Positions 24,143 through 35,739 of a stretch of DNA of 64,000 nt are shown piece by piece. The notes under the pieces are model-generated. The model was not told where the DNA came from and ran no database searches. It saw only the letters and a program-made list of their open reading frames with translations. Made by a program: the position numbers and the translations under genes. The number at the start of each line of letters is the position of its first letter. Positions within the stretch are counted from its first letter, which is position 1. The DNA is from Magnolia sinica (Eukaryota > Streptophyta > Magnoliopsida > Magnoliales > Magnoliaceae): positions 29,618,501 to 29,682,500 of the forward strand of contig NC_080577.1 of the NCBI RefSeq assembly GCF_029962835.1, written 5' to 3'.

Positions 24143-25009
24143 CTAATTTCTAACTATCTCCACCCATACCCACCGCACCTGACCTCGACTCGATCCCAAA
24201 CTCTCCCTCTCCCTCCCTCATCCTCCTCTTCCAAGCCCAGCAACCACCCACCACCACTGAGTCAGATCGAGTCTGGGTCAAGCCTATTTCAAAACTGGAT
24301 CGAGTCAAGTTAGCCCTAACTCGGTCCGACTTGACTCGATGCCTAGCTTTAGTTATCAGTATGTCCTATCAGGCGAAGCACACTAGCATGTTATCAGACA
24401 TATCATGATATAATCAACCCTAATTGGCACATCATACATAGAGAGTGGGAGCCGAACGACATGCCCCACTAGAAATATAGAGGTTTATGTGGTGATGTCA
24501 ATGTTAGACTAACATTGGCTCCTCATGTAGCCTGTATATAAAAATCTAGTAACTTGATGTAAGCGTGGATAAGATACATATGTCAAGGCGGGGTCCATTG
24601 GAAATTATTTGGAGGGACACCCACATGTCAACATGTGTAACACTAGGCTATCAATCTATTGGGCACATGGCCCACTGATGATATCCCAAAATGATCATAT
24701 TATCATTGACATCACTATAATTACTCCAATAAGATGATCTGCACCGTTTGAATATTGCCAATGTAATCGAAAATTTTAATCATTGATTAGTCGCTAGGAT
24801 GTGATACTGTACTTGTGGCCCACCTGAGTCTTGGAATTTCATCATTTCAAGCAAAGTACATGCCTCAACAAATTTAATACAAGCACAATATCATATGTAC
24901 ACTAATTATGGGTTTTAAAAATTGATTTAATAATTAATTTCAAACCCTTGCAAATACATCTTGCATTGTAACTAAGGATCATAGGGATTTTGAATATAGG
25001 GTGCCAAAC

Positions 25010-25165
25010 ATGGCCAAGGGATTCCAGAAATCCCGGATTCCCAAGTCCAAGAGAACACCAAATTCAAGGGATCCCAAATTTAGGGATTCCCAAGTCCATA
25101 GGATTCCAAATCCAAAAAATCCCAAGTCCACGGGATTCCAAAGTCCAAGAATTCCAAGTTCAATG
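25010..25165. repeat. GGATTCCAAGTCC minisatellite (unit 1)
   Basis: Eight or so degenerate direct units of 14-20 bp built on GGATTCC and AAGTCCA. The partner array is at 50175-50325. Confidence 0.8.
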
Positions 25166-25174
25166 GGTTTCCAT

Positions 25175-25531
25175 GCCACAGTTTCTTGTGCTGTGGCTCA
25201 CCTAAGATTCGAATTAGCCTGAACCTTAGGCCCATGGCTTAACACGACCTAAAGAAAATGATGAATGGTGTGGATGGTGCAAAAACATCAAGATGGATCC
25301 CATGAGTGGGCCCCATGTGCTGTCAAATAAGGACAGCACTTCCTACCCACTTTTCCCTTCGGTGCAGTCCGCCTGAGATTCGGATCGGCCTGATCTTTGG
25401 GCCCCTAGCCCAAAACGATCTGGCAAAACAGATGAGTGGACCAGACAAGGCACAAACATCATGGAGGGCCCCACGAGTGGGCTCCACTACACGCCTCACG
25501 GTGGGTATCCTCCCGCCCCATAGGCGCAGGC

Positions 25532-25598
<67 letters not shown>

Positions 25599-26850
25599 CG
25601 TGATGATTTGACATTAATATATGTGTGTGTGTGTTTGAACGGTCAACATAATGTGATACCCCTTCAAACTCTATGGGCCCAATTTTCACCCTAATCCAAA
25701 ACTCTAGTTGGCATAACAAAGAGAAATGTAAATTAAGGAGGAAATTGTTTCCTTTTGCCATGGCCCACCAGAGTCTTGTATCAGGCTAAAAGTTATGATT
25801 GAGAGATTTCAAAGGGTGTCACATCACGTTGACTGTTCAGATTTTGTGCCCGTGTGCACGGGTGCTCACGTAATAAGGTGTTCAGGTGAGCATTCCTCTA
25901 TATTTTTTGATACACTATCAAGACAGGCCCCATAAGGATGATATACTCCGTCCACCGCCTTGGCCAGCTTGAGTGGGGTCTAATGGGCCTTGATTTGGAC
26001 TGGTTTGGACAAATCATGACCCCACTGTGGGCCTTGGAAGCTTTCAACAGCAGAAACCCACTCCAGACTCGGATCCACCTCAATTTTCGGCCCATGGCCA
26101 AAAATGATCTAGAGAAATACGTGGACGGCGCGGATTTAACAAAAACATCAAGGTGGGGTTTACGAGTGGAGGACACCCCCTCCCCACGTTGCATGGCTAA
26201 CGCGAGGGGGTGCTCCTAATCACACCGTCACATGTGGTGTGATCCATCTAATGGTTGGATCAGCCTAATTTTTGGGCTTTATGGCTAACATGAGCCAGGA
26301 AACAGATGGACGGTGTGTATAAAGAATATACAACATGGTGAGTCCCATGAGTGGGAACCCACTCCCATTGCCCTCTCATGCAAGTAGCACCAGTGACGCT
26401 AAGCTCGCTAGCTCACTGCTACTCATGATGTGGCCCACTTAAGAATCGAATCGACTTCATTTTTGGGCTCAATGCCTAAAATGAGAAGGGAACTTGGATG
26501 GACGGTATGGATGGAACACATAAATCAAGGTGGGACCCATGAGTAGGCCCACTTCTCCAGGTGGCACTTGCTGCTGGGCAATAGTGTCCCGGACTTTGTT
26601 TGCATCCACCGGCAATACCATGCCTATCTCTCTTTCTCTTGCCTTTTAAAAGGGTGGTGGGGCCCACCTAGGGGAATCTACTCCATCCATCGGATTAGCC
26701 TGCTCATGGTGGGACAAGGAGCTTTAGGTCAACATGATTTTGAGGCTTTTCCACCATCCAAATCTATCTTATTTAAACTATATGTTAAATGGAAAATAAA
26801 CATCATGGTAGGCCACATAAGGTGGTCCACATTGTGATAACGTGTGGGGC
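25175..26850. repeat. Cluster of dispersed 'GGCCCACC..GGACGG..TGGAT' repeats
   Basis: Five or six short non-coding copies. Each runs roughly from a 'gtggcccacctgagattcgga' start through 'gcctgatttttgggc', 'atggacggtgtggat' and 'catcaaggtgggccc'. Examples are 25185-25320, 25365-25500, 26030-26210, 26235-26370 and 26430-26560. They look like MITE arms related to the GCGGATTA elements. Individual boundaries and target duplications could not be fixed. Confidence 0.55.
25535..25597. repeat. (TA)n microsatellite
   Basis: About 31 TA units. The homologous tract in unit 2 (50697-50777) is longer. Confidence 0.95.
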
Positions 26851-26856
26851 ACGCTC

Positions 26857-29800
26857 TATCACGCCCAAACTCAGAAACTGGGCTCACAAAATTCTCGATC
26901 GCCGAATCCGGCGCCGACAGCCTCCGTAGAACCCCATTCTCGGCTCCCGGCACCCATTTACCAAGTTCCGATCTTAGGATCCTACAAGGAGGATTTTTAA
27001 TCATCAATCGGATTCGTAATGAACATAACCACAAGCATAACCCACCAACAATAACCACAAGAACACTATCACAAAATCCACTATGATCAAAATCTTTGAG
27101 TACAAGGCGTATGAAAGGAAAATACAAGATAATGAAAGTAACAAAAAGCTCCAGAAGCTCGGCTGCACACTCCAACTGCGGCGAGGCTACGGCTGCGTCC
27201 TAGCGACACCTGCACGCATCAATCGTGCATAAGCTTATAGAAAGCTTAGAGGGTGGTGTAAGTGTATGCACAATATGAGCGTGCTCAGAATGTAAGGTCA
27301 GAGTAATGCAGAATCATGCCAATGAGTACATGAATGCAATCAGCTGTACCAAGGCTATACGGTGCAGGATATGAATGTTATCGGTCATGACCTGACCATC
27401 CAATGCGAGATGCAGCTCAAGCAAGCCAATCCTCATACAACTCATTAAATATCAGTACAGTTCTCATTCTGGATAATCACCGGGGTTTAGTACACTCCAA
27501 GTGGCACTGCCGCTCTCCTAGCCGCACAATCCAAGTGAGCGTAAGAAACCTCACTATCTGCCTAGCCAATAGTCTGTCAATATCTATCGGGCATGTCGAT
27601 AGCGGACCCATTCACAAGCTAGTCAAACTCAGCCTAGTATTGCCCCCTACCCTCGGGCGAGTAAGGCCACACCCCTTTCCAACCGACCACGACACAGTGG
27701 GAGACGCTGCCTTCTGGTATTTGGCCCTTGTGCGCTCATATATTCACTCAGTCTTAACGTTGGAGTCATCCTCTAGTACCATCGGGTTTAGGAATTTTCA
27801 CCCAGGGACATCTATGGCACCCCGATGCTTAGTAACAATATTTTTGGTATCCAATCCAGCCACCCATAATGTGTCTGTGGAGGCTTTGGCCCTGATGTCC
27901 CTAGGGCATACAATGATCACAATCACACAAATGTAAGTGCATGAATCATACCATCAGACATGCAACAATCCTGCGCATACCGTGCGCTCATGTAGGGCAA
28001 CTCCGCCTATTAGGGAGTCCATAAACAATCTACCCGAAGGCATGTGCAATGATCAGTCAATCCTTACATCAGGCATACATATGACGCGTGTGATCATGAA
28101 TCATGGATTTATACTAAGCATGTTATGTAGTGATGGACTCTGATCAAGATGAAGATGGGCCTAGACGACCTACACATTACAGGTATGGGCTTATCAAAGG
28201 GCCTTAGGGAGAGTGACAATGCGGACATTTAACCAACATCATCCTTGCAATGCGAACATCAAACCATCATTGCTCCCAAAGCATAGCCCGCTATAAGGGT
28301 CGACATATATACCATGGTGGAATCACAATACAATAGGCCTTATGTACGTCCTATTGGGCCTCTACCCATGGGCCTCTAATACATGAAATGGCCTCATAAT
28401 ATGGGCCTTATATATATCTCAGTAGATGGGCCATAACTACATTAAGATGGGCTTAATCATATGGGCCTCATATACGGGCCATATGTACATTGCAATAGGC
28501 CATAACCCATGGGCCTTACATACATCACAATGGGCCTCATAATATGAGCCTTATACAAATCAAGGTGGACCTTGTATGTATCAAGGTCGGCCTCAACGGA
28601 TGGCCCACAAACACACCAAGATAGGCCTTATCACATGGCCTTAAAATAACCTCTAAAATGGTTGGATGGTTTGGATGAAACATATGCATCATGGTAGGTC
28701 CCATAGGGATGAAAGGCATAGATAAATCACATACTTCATGGTGGAGGTCCACACTGATGACAGGTGTGGGCACAATTCATACACAAGTGGGTCCCAAGTA
28801 GGACCCACCATAATGTTTATTTCCCACCCAACCTGGGGCCCACCGAAATGTTTATTTTCCACCTAATCTGTTGATAGGGTCATGCAGGCCTGGGGGCCCA
28901 CCATAATATTTATTTACACCCAACCTGTTTATAAGGTCACGTGGACCTAGGGGCCCACTGTACTATTTATTTGCATCCAATCTATTCATAAGGTCACGTA
29001 GACCTGGGCCCACCGTAATATGTATTTGCCATCCAACGTATACATGGGGCCCACCGTGATATTTATCTGACATCCAACCTATTTAAAAGGTCACGTGGAC
29101 CTGGGAAAAACTGGAGCCCACTGGAAATGTTTATTTGCCACCTAAATTGTTCATAGGGTCACGGTCAGGGGCCCACCGTAATGTGGTTCGCAAATCCAGC
29201 CCAACCATTATGCGTGTCCCACTTGGTTGAGGGTTCAGACCAAGTTTCAGCCGCATCCAAATTTAAGGTAGGCCCCACCAAGTGATTTTATATGTTTTAG
29301 GCATGTCTTCACATGATTTTAGATGGTGTGGCCCACTTGAGTTCCGTATACAGCTGATTTTTGGGATTTCCCATAATTTAAAGGGGATGCCTTAAATGCA
29401 CGGTGTTGATGCTCGAAACGCATCATGATGGGGCCCACAGCTGGGGCCATGAGGGCCAGCCCGTCCACGCATCACGGTGGGGCCCACAGCTGCTGCCTAA
29501 TGTTTGGTGTTTTTAAAAAAAAACTATTTTTCCACGATTTTTCCAGGGTAGGGCCCACATCAGATCGATCCGACCCAGCCATTGGATTCTACGGCCCATG
29601 ATCGACCAAATGAGACCAATATGCAACGTGTTTTTGGCGAATAGGAGGATCAAAGTGGTTTCAATGGTAATACCGCTATTTCCTATGGTATGGCCCGCCA
29701 GAAAATGGGATCAGCTTCATTTTTTGGCTCAACACCTAAAATAGGCTGAGCAACGGGATAGACGGCGTGGATTGTATATATACATCGAGGTGGAGCCCGC

Positions 29801-30924
29801 ATGAGTGGCCCACCATTTCCTTTATTTTGGCTAGCTCGTTAGTACACTCCCTTGTCAATACATGCACTCCATGTTAGCCAACCCCACCATGTCCAGCATC
29901 CAGAGACGCTGGACGGCATACATAAAATGGACATCATGGTGTGTCCCACATGCACATGGCCCACCTGTTTGATCCACCTGATGTTTATGTTTTCCTTCCA
30001 TCTAGGCCCACTAATGGGCTGGATATCCAACACATTCATCCGATGGGTCCCACATGAAAAATATGATTCATGGTGGGCCACACTCACCCCTTCATCATTA
30101 TCACCATTCAAAGAGAGAGAGAGAGACAGTGATAGAGAGGAGAGACCCCGCCACATGGGCCCTCCATTGATACATCACATACATCGAAATGGGTCCCACC
30201 AACAAGTGGGCCCTCAAATCATGAAATCAATGGTAGAAACTCAAAGATCACCCACTTCTAGGCCTCCACCTTGCTCCCTTAGCCTTCTATGCTCCTTGCC
30301 TTCACTTTTGATGGTGGTTGATGAGATTTTGATGGTGTGGATGAGAGATGAGAGGGTGTGAGAAAGTGGGCCACACTTGTTGTTTGGGAGGGAGAGAGCT
30401 TGGACATATGGAGTTTGGGTTGCTTGGGAGATTTGAGAAATGAGAGAGAGAGTGAGGTGATGGGAATGATAAGAGGTGATGGAGTGATGGGTTGAGTGAT
30501 GGATGAAGTGATGTGAGGGTTGACTTTGGGTAGCTTGTGTAAGAGAGAGGTAAGGATAGGGTATGGGTTGCTTGTACTTGACTTGATGTGTGATGTGTAC
30601 TTGATTGATGGGATTGATTGATTGATTGATGGGACATGTTGTAGAGATTCCCTCGAGGTTTGCAACGCGCGGCGTTTTCTACGAAATGAACACGGGCCGA
30701 CATCTTCTATCCTCGGTATCGGGTCGATGTGCGAGTCGCGACGTTGGAACCGTGGCGACGGCGCGGTCACCAAGGTACAGGTTTCGGTTCAAGCCAACTT
30801 TAGCATGCAGGTCTCGACTTAGGATCGTGCACAAACATCGGATACAGGTCGAGGATTGCTGAAATTCGTCCGAAAGGACCGCGGAAGCCAACGGAATGGT
30901 ACGGACTAGGACACGGGTCTTACA
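26857..30924 (-). repeat. Gypsy 3' LTR (left copy)
   Basis: Matches 35740-39826 closely. It is padded by internal direct-repeat arrays: 'atgggcc' units at 28320-28640 and ~55 bp units with GGGGCCCACC and ATTTATTT at 28790-29180. The stretch 29467-29492 differs from the partner LTR. Confidence 0.95.
28790..29180. repeat. Tandem ~55-bp array inside the gypsy LTR
   Basis: Six or seven degenerate units, each with GGGGCCCACC, a TATTTATTT word and often 'ggtcacgtggacct', which holds a CACGTG G-box core (28938, 29092). The partner array is at 37655-38045. Confidence 0.75.
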
Positions 30925-30937
30925 GCTCTCCCCTCCA
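30925..30937 (-). other. Gypsy polypurine tract
   Basis: On the minus strand this reads ggaggggagagc, directly before the 3' LTR start TGTAAGACC. It is the expected primer for plus-strand DNA. Confidence 0.75.
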
Positions 30938-31058
30938 AATAAAAATTTTGTCCTCAAAATTTACATAATCATCGCAAGAAAACATAACTCATAATAGAAG
31001 ATGAAACAAGGCATTGTCATATAAGTATCGGAGACAACATACAAGATACAACATACAA

Positions 31059-32510
31059 TCAATCATCAAAGAGATAGGGATAGCGCTCTCGAATCTCAGC
31101 CTCGCGCTCCCAAGACGCCTCATCAACGGAATAGTGACCCCACTGAACCTCACCAAGGAAATGACCTTGGTCCGGAGGACCTGATCCTTCCGATCAAGGA
31201 TACGAACTGGCTGCTCAATGTAATAAGTGTCCTTACGAACCTCCAACGGCTGCCAATCAATAACAGGAACTACGTCTGACCCACATTTCCTCAACATAGA
31301 GACGGAAAACGTTGTGGATGCCAGACAACTGAGATGGTAAGGCAAGCCGATAGGCCACCGTGCCAATGCGCTTAGTGATCTCGAAAGGTCCAATAAATCT
31401 CGGGGCAAGCTTGCCCTTCGCTCTAAATCGAACTATGTCCTTCATGGGCGAGACCTTGAGATACACGTGGTCCCTTACATTAAACTCCAAGGGACGACGC
31501 CGGCGATCAGCAAAACTCTTCTGCCGGCTCTGAGTTGTTTGCATCCTCTGCTTGATGATATCAGTAACCTCTGACGTCTACTACACAAGCTCGAGACCTA
31601 TGAGACGCCGCTCTCCAACCTCGGTCTAACAACTCGAAAATCTGCACGGTCTACCATACAATGCCTCAAAAGGAGCTATGTCAATGGTCACCTGATAGCT
31701 GTTGTTGTATGCGAACTCAGCCAATCGCAGATGCTCATCCCAGCTACCCCCGAAGTCAATCACGCAGGCCCGAAGCATATCCTCAAGGATCCAGTTGACC
31801 ATGTCGGTCTGGCTATCGGTCTGCGGATGGTACGCGGTGCTGAGCTGTAAATCAGTGCACATAGCTTTCTGAAAGCTCCTCCAAAACTGAGACGTGAACC
31901 TTGGATCTCAGTCAGAAACGATCGAGACTGGAACGCCGTGCAGTCTCACAATCTCCTCGATGAATAACCTCGCAAACCGGTCCAAAGGCCAAGTCGCACG
32001 AATCGCAAGAAAATGTACCAACTTCATCAGACGATCAACGACAACCCAGATGGCGTCATGACAGTGCTGAGTCCTCGGCAAACCCATAATAAAGTCTGTA
32101 GATACGTGCTCCCACTTTCACATCGGGACACTCAACGGCTGCAATAGACCAGGGGGTCTCTGATGATCGGCCTTGACATGCTAGCATGTGTCACACTCAG
32201 TCACAAAACTAGCAATCTGGCGCTTCATCCCTACCCAAAAGTACTGTCGCCTCATATCACGGTACATCTTCGTTGAGACATGGTGGATAGAAAACCGCGA
32301 TCGATGTGCCTCGGTCATAAGATCTCTGCACAAGTCAAGAATATCCGGGACACATAATCGACCTCTGAAGCGAAGTCCACCATCAGTACCAATCTGACAA
32401 TCTGTCTAACTCTCAGATGCTGCCTCTGCTTGATAATCCTGTAACGACTCATCTGTCTACTGAGCCTCGATTACCCTTGCGATAATAGAGGGTTGAATCG
32501 ACAGTCTCGA
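31059..32510 (-). pseudogene. Gypsy integrase with chromodomain
   Basis: The integrase zinc-binding end is at about 32160-32220. The core is seen at 31626-31862 (STAYHPQTD, DFGGSWDEHLRLAEFAYNN), and the C-terminal domain at 31270-31480 (FADRRRRPLEF, LAPRFIGPFEI). A chromodomain follows at about 31070-31230, starting near EQPVRILDRKDQVLR and ending with an acidic SWERE-like stretch in another frame, so a one-base shift near 31140 splits it. Stops near 32175 (CAG to TAG), 32115 (TGG to TGA) and 31905 (CGA to TGA) break the rest. The chromodomain would have directed insertion to methylated-histone chromatin. Confidence 0.9.
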
Positions 32511-32513
32511 TAG

Positions 32514-33900
32514 CTAAACAATAGAAGACTGTAGACCAAAATCGAAATCGTACTCTTCTATATCCTCAAGCATCCTCCACTCCTGAATCATCATATGTGC
32601 CACCAAGCCTCGTGGCTGACGGCTGAGGGCATTTGCCACCACATTCGCCTTACCTGGGTGGTACTGGAGGTCAAAGTCATAGTCCTTCAAAAGCTTCATC
32701 CAGTGTCTTTGTCTCATGTTCAGCTCGGACTGAGAGAATAGATACTTCAAGCTCTTGTGGTCGGAGAAGAGCTCAAACCTAACCCTATAAAAATAGTGTC
32801 TCCACACCTTCAGTGTGAAGACAACTGCTGCTAGCTCTAAATCATGCGTGGGGTAGTTCAGCTCATGGACCTTGAGCTGACGAGACGCGAAGGCTACAGG
32901 CCTACCGTGCTGCATCAGGACAGCATCTAAACCAATACGTGAGGCATCGGTAAATACAACAAATCCATCACTCCCAGAGGGATGAGTGAGGACAGGAGAG
33001 GACGTCAGACGGTCCTTCAGCTCCATAAATACTCGCTCACAGGCGTCACTCCAAATAAACTTTGCGCCCTTCTGAGTCAACCTGGTCAATAAGGTTGCAA
33101 TACGGGAGAAGCCCTCAATGAAACGCCGATAATATCCCGCTAAACCAAGGAAACTACGGATCTCAGACGTAGTAGTGGGCTGGCCCCACTGACACACCGC
33201 CTCAACCTTCGAGGGGTCCACTGCGACACCCTCCCTCGTCACCACGTGACCGAGGAATCTCACATCCTCCTGCCAGAACTCGCACTGCATATAGCTGGTG
33301 GGCACGGAGGGTCTGCAAAGCGATTTCCAGATGCTGCATATGGTCCTCACGGGTTCTTGAATACATCAGAATGTCATCGATGAAGACCACAACAAACTGA
33401 TCGAGATATGGACGGAAGACCTCTTTCATCAACTGCATGAAGACCGTGGGTGCATTGGTCAATCCGAAAGACATGACCTGAAACTCAAAATGACTGTAAC
33501 GCGTCCTGAAAGCCGTTTTCGGGATGTCTTCCTCTTGAACTTGAATCTGATGATAACGAGAATACAGGTCAATCTTCGAAAAGAACTGTGGACCCTACAG
33601 CTGATCAAATAAGCCGTCTATCCTCGGGAGCAGGTACTTGTTCTTGATTGTGACCAGGTTGAGCTCGCGGTAATCCACACAGAGCCTCAACGAACCATCC
33701 TTCTTCCTGACAAAGAGTACCGGCGCTCCCCAAGGCGAACTGCTCGAACGAATGAATCCCAACTCACGCAACTCGTCCAACTACCGCTGCAGCTCACGCA
33801 ACTCCATCGGTGCCATACAGTACAGGGCCTTCGAGATAGGGGCAGTACCAAGCACAAGATCTATCTGGAACTCAATATAACGGCGCGACAGCAATCCCGG
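32514..33900 (-). pseudogene. Gypsy reverse transcriptase and RNase H
   Basis: The RT fingers and palm are at 33595-33780 ([20 protein letters not shown], then DYRELN) and at 33202-33474 (MSFGLTNAP, then catalytic FIDDILMYS near 33375). The connection and RNase H run nearly unbroken through 32514-33290 ([52 protein letters not shown]). TAG stops near 33594 and 33780 stand where CAG is expected. A frameshift near 33270-33300 separates the RT and connection frames. Confidence 0.92.
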
Positions 33901-34360
33901 AATCTCTTGGAACACATCGGGAAAATCGTAAACAACTGGCCACTGATCAATACAATTGGTAATAGGCTCCTCGACGGCGCAGGACATTAAGCATAACAAC
34001 GGCTCTCCTCTAGGCTCGGCGACGAACTGAAACTGTGGCAAGCCGGGTATAAAGAATGTGATAATCCTCGCGAAACAGTCTAACACGGCGTGGTACTCAG
34101 CAAGCCAATCCATGTCTAGGATGACGTCGAAATCTAACATCGGCAACACAAATAAATCGGCGGGCAAAAAGATATCACCGACCAGAACCAGGCAAGATAA
34201 ACAGAAATGGCCCAATATTTTGGTCTTCCCCAAGAGCGTCGATACGGTCAACCCCTCGCGAGCAGACTTTGTCAGCAATCCAGTCGAATGACAAAAATCC
34301 TCGGACATGAATGAATGCGATGCACCGGAATCAAATAGTACACGTGCGATATATGCGGAG
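33900..34360 (-). pseudogene. Gypsy aspartic protease
   Basis: The active site LFDSGASHSFM is intact at about 34306-34338 (minus strand) and is followed by the second conserved stretch, VILDMDWLAEYHAVLDC, near 34080-34140. It would cut the gag-pol polyprotein. The frame is open from the active site into the linker before RT, ending at 33781. Confidence 0.9.
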
Positions 34361-35580
34361 ACGGAAAGAATACCCTCAATGACTCCTCCAGATGACTGCG
34401 GATCCTGCTGAGCGGCGTAGAACTTAGCTTGGGCTGGCTGGGGAGGTGCATGTCCCCTTTGAGGTCCATATTGCTGTTATTGCCTCTGTGGCGGCCTGTA
34501 CTATTGTTTCTGCTGTTGCTGGGGCCTAGGCGGCTGAGGTAGCTGCGGTCGCTGCTGATGGGAAGGTTGCTATGCTGAAGGCTGCTGATGAGGTCGCTGC
34601 TGTGGCCCTCTCGATCCCACCACATCCAAAATAAGCCCATGTAAACGGCTACTGGGGTGGCACTGGAGGTGCTGCTGGTGCCCTAGCAGGTGGGTGACTC
34701 CTATACCTCTGTAGTCGTCGATGCTGCTGGGAGCTACTGGAGGGGGCTTGCCTCTTCCGATTCTGTCCTCTCCTCTGATCTCGATTGCTCTGCGAGCCAG
34801 CCCACTCAGTCTCGTAAATCTGAGCCCTCCGCACTACTACCTGGAAAGTCGGGAGCTCGTGCCCAATCACATGGCCTTAAAGACCGTAACGTAAGCCGTT
34901 CTCGAAACAGCGGGCCTTCTGCCCCTCATCATCAACCATATATGGCGTGAACCTCAATAACACCATAAAACGGGTCGCATACTGCGCATGGTCATGTCCC
35001 CCTGCACCAGAGTCTCGAACTCCAGTGCTCTCTGACGACGAACGTGGTCAGGAAAGTACTGCTCCTCAAATCGGTCAATAAAGTCCTCCCATGTCCAAAC
35101 ATAATCAGGTCCTACAACATAGGTAACAAAGGTCCACCAGTGGTCGGCCTCACCTTGGAAAAGAAATACTGTTAACCGGACTCACTGCTCGGTCGTACAT
35201 GACATGGTATCGAAGATCTTCTCCACATCGGAGTGTCATCTCTCGACTACAGTCGGATCTGGCTCGCCCTGGAAACGCGGAGGATCGAGTTGTCTGAACT
35301 CTCGAAGAAGGGCACTCGCTCGCTCCTGCTCGGCCTGGGTTAGAGAAACAACTGGGTGTCTGCCCTGCTCCTGAAGCGCAGCGGTCACAGCCTACAACAT
35401 CTGCTGTAACTGCGAGGCACTCACAAGCATGGTCGGATCCGCACCGGCATCAGGTGGATGAACGACATCCTCAGGTTGTGGAGCAGGGATCTCTGGCTGT
35501 AGAACGGGAGGCGCAGGTGGTAAAGCTGGAGCCTTAAGTGGTGGAGCGGGAGTCGATCGGGTCACTCGCCTACGCGGCAT
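34361..35580 (-). pseudogene. Gypsy gag
   Basis: It starts at an ATG (35578-35580) as MPRRRVTRSTPAPPLKAP, a proline-rich N terminus usual for this chromovirus group, about 160 bp inside the 5' LTR. A TAG at 35392 and another near 34649 fall where CAG would fit. A glutamine-rich tail and a decayed zinc knuckle (GCGG, first cysteine apparently tyrosine) lie at about 34590-34640. It would have formed the virus-like particle. Confidence 0.8.
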
Positions 35581-35722
35581 GTCCTATAGGAAGAATAAAG
35601 ATACCGATCAACCTTGAGAATCGCACATTATGGAATTCAATCGGAAGGTTTCGCACTCGGAACTTAATCATCTTAAACTCATAACAAACATGTGATGTTG
35701 TTCTCGGTTATTCTCAAGTTAT

Positions 35723-35735
35723 GCTCTAATACCAA
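35723..35735 (-). other. Gypsy primer-binding site
   Basis: The minus strand reads TTGGTATTAGAGC four bases inside the 5' LTR. It differs from the usual tRNA-Met-type site by one C-to-T. Confidence 0.8.
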
Positions 35736-35739
35736 CTTC

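Larger units (their letters stand above)
23973..26856. repeat. Segmental repeat unit 1, left part
   Basis: Positions 23973-24262 match 41305-41570, and 24265-26856 match 49430-52078, in the same orientation. Contents are non-coding: a (GT)21 tract at 24099-24140, a minisatellite at 25010-25165, a TA tract, and several dispersed-repeat copies with GGGCCCAC and 'ggatggacgg' wording. The last five bases are the left CGCTC target duplication of the gypsy insertion. Confidence 0.9.

Noticed and set aside
25306..25761. Frames with long Ile-Tyr runs (also 50595-50897)
   Set aside because: These are translated TA microsatellites.
29852..30361. 169-codon plus-strand frame (199 codons at 38740-39339)
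   Set aside because: It lies in the gypsy LTR opposite to the element and is made of GGGCCCAC-type repeats.
30279..30773. 164- and 133-codon serine/proline/histidine-rich frames (also at 39144-39793)
   Set aside because: They come from GA/GATT-rich LTR sequence, occur in both LTRs, and have shifted starts. They are non-coding.
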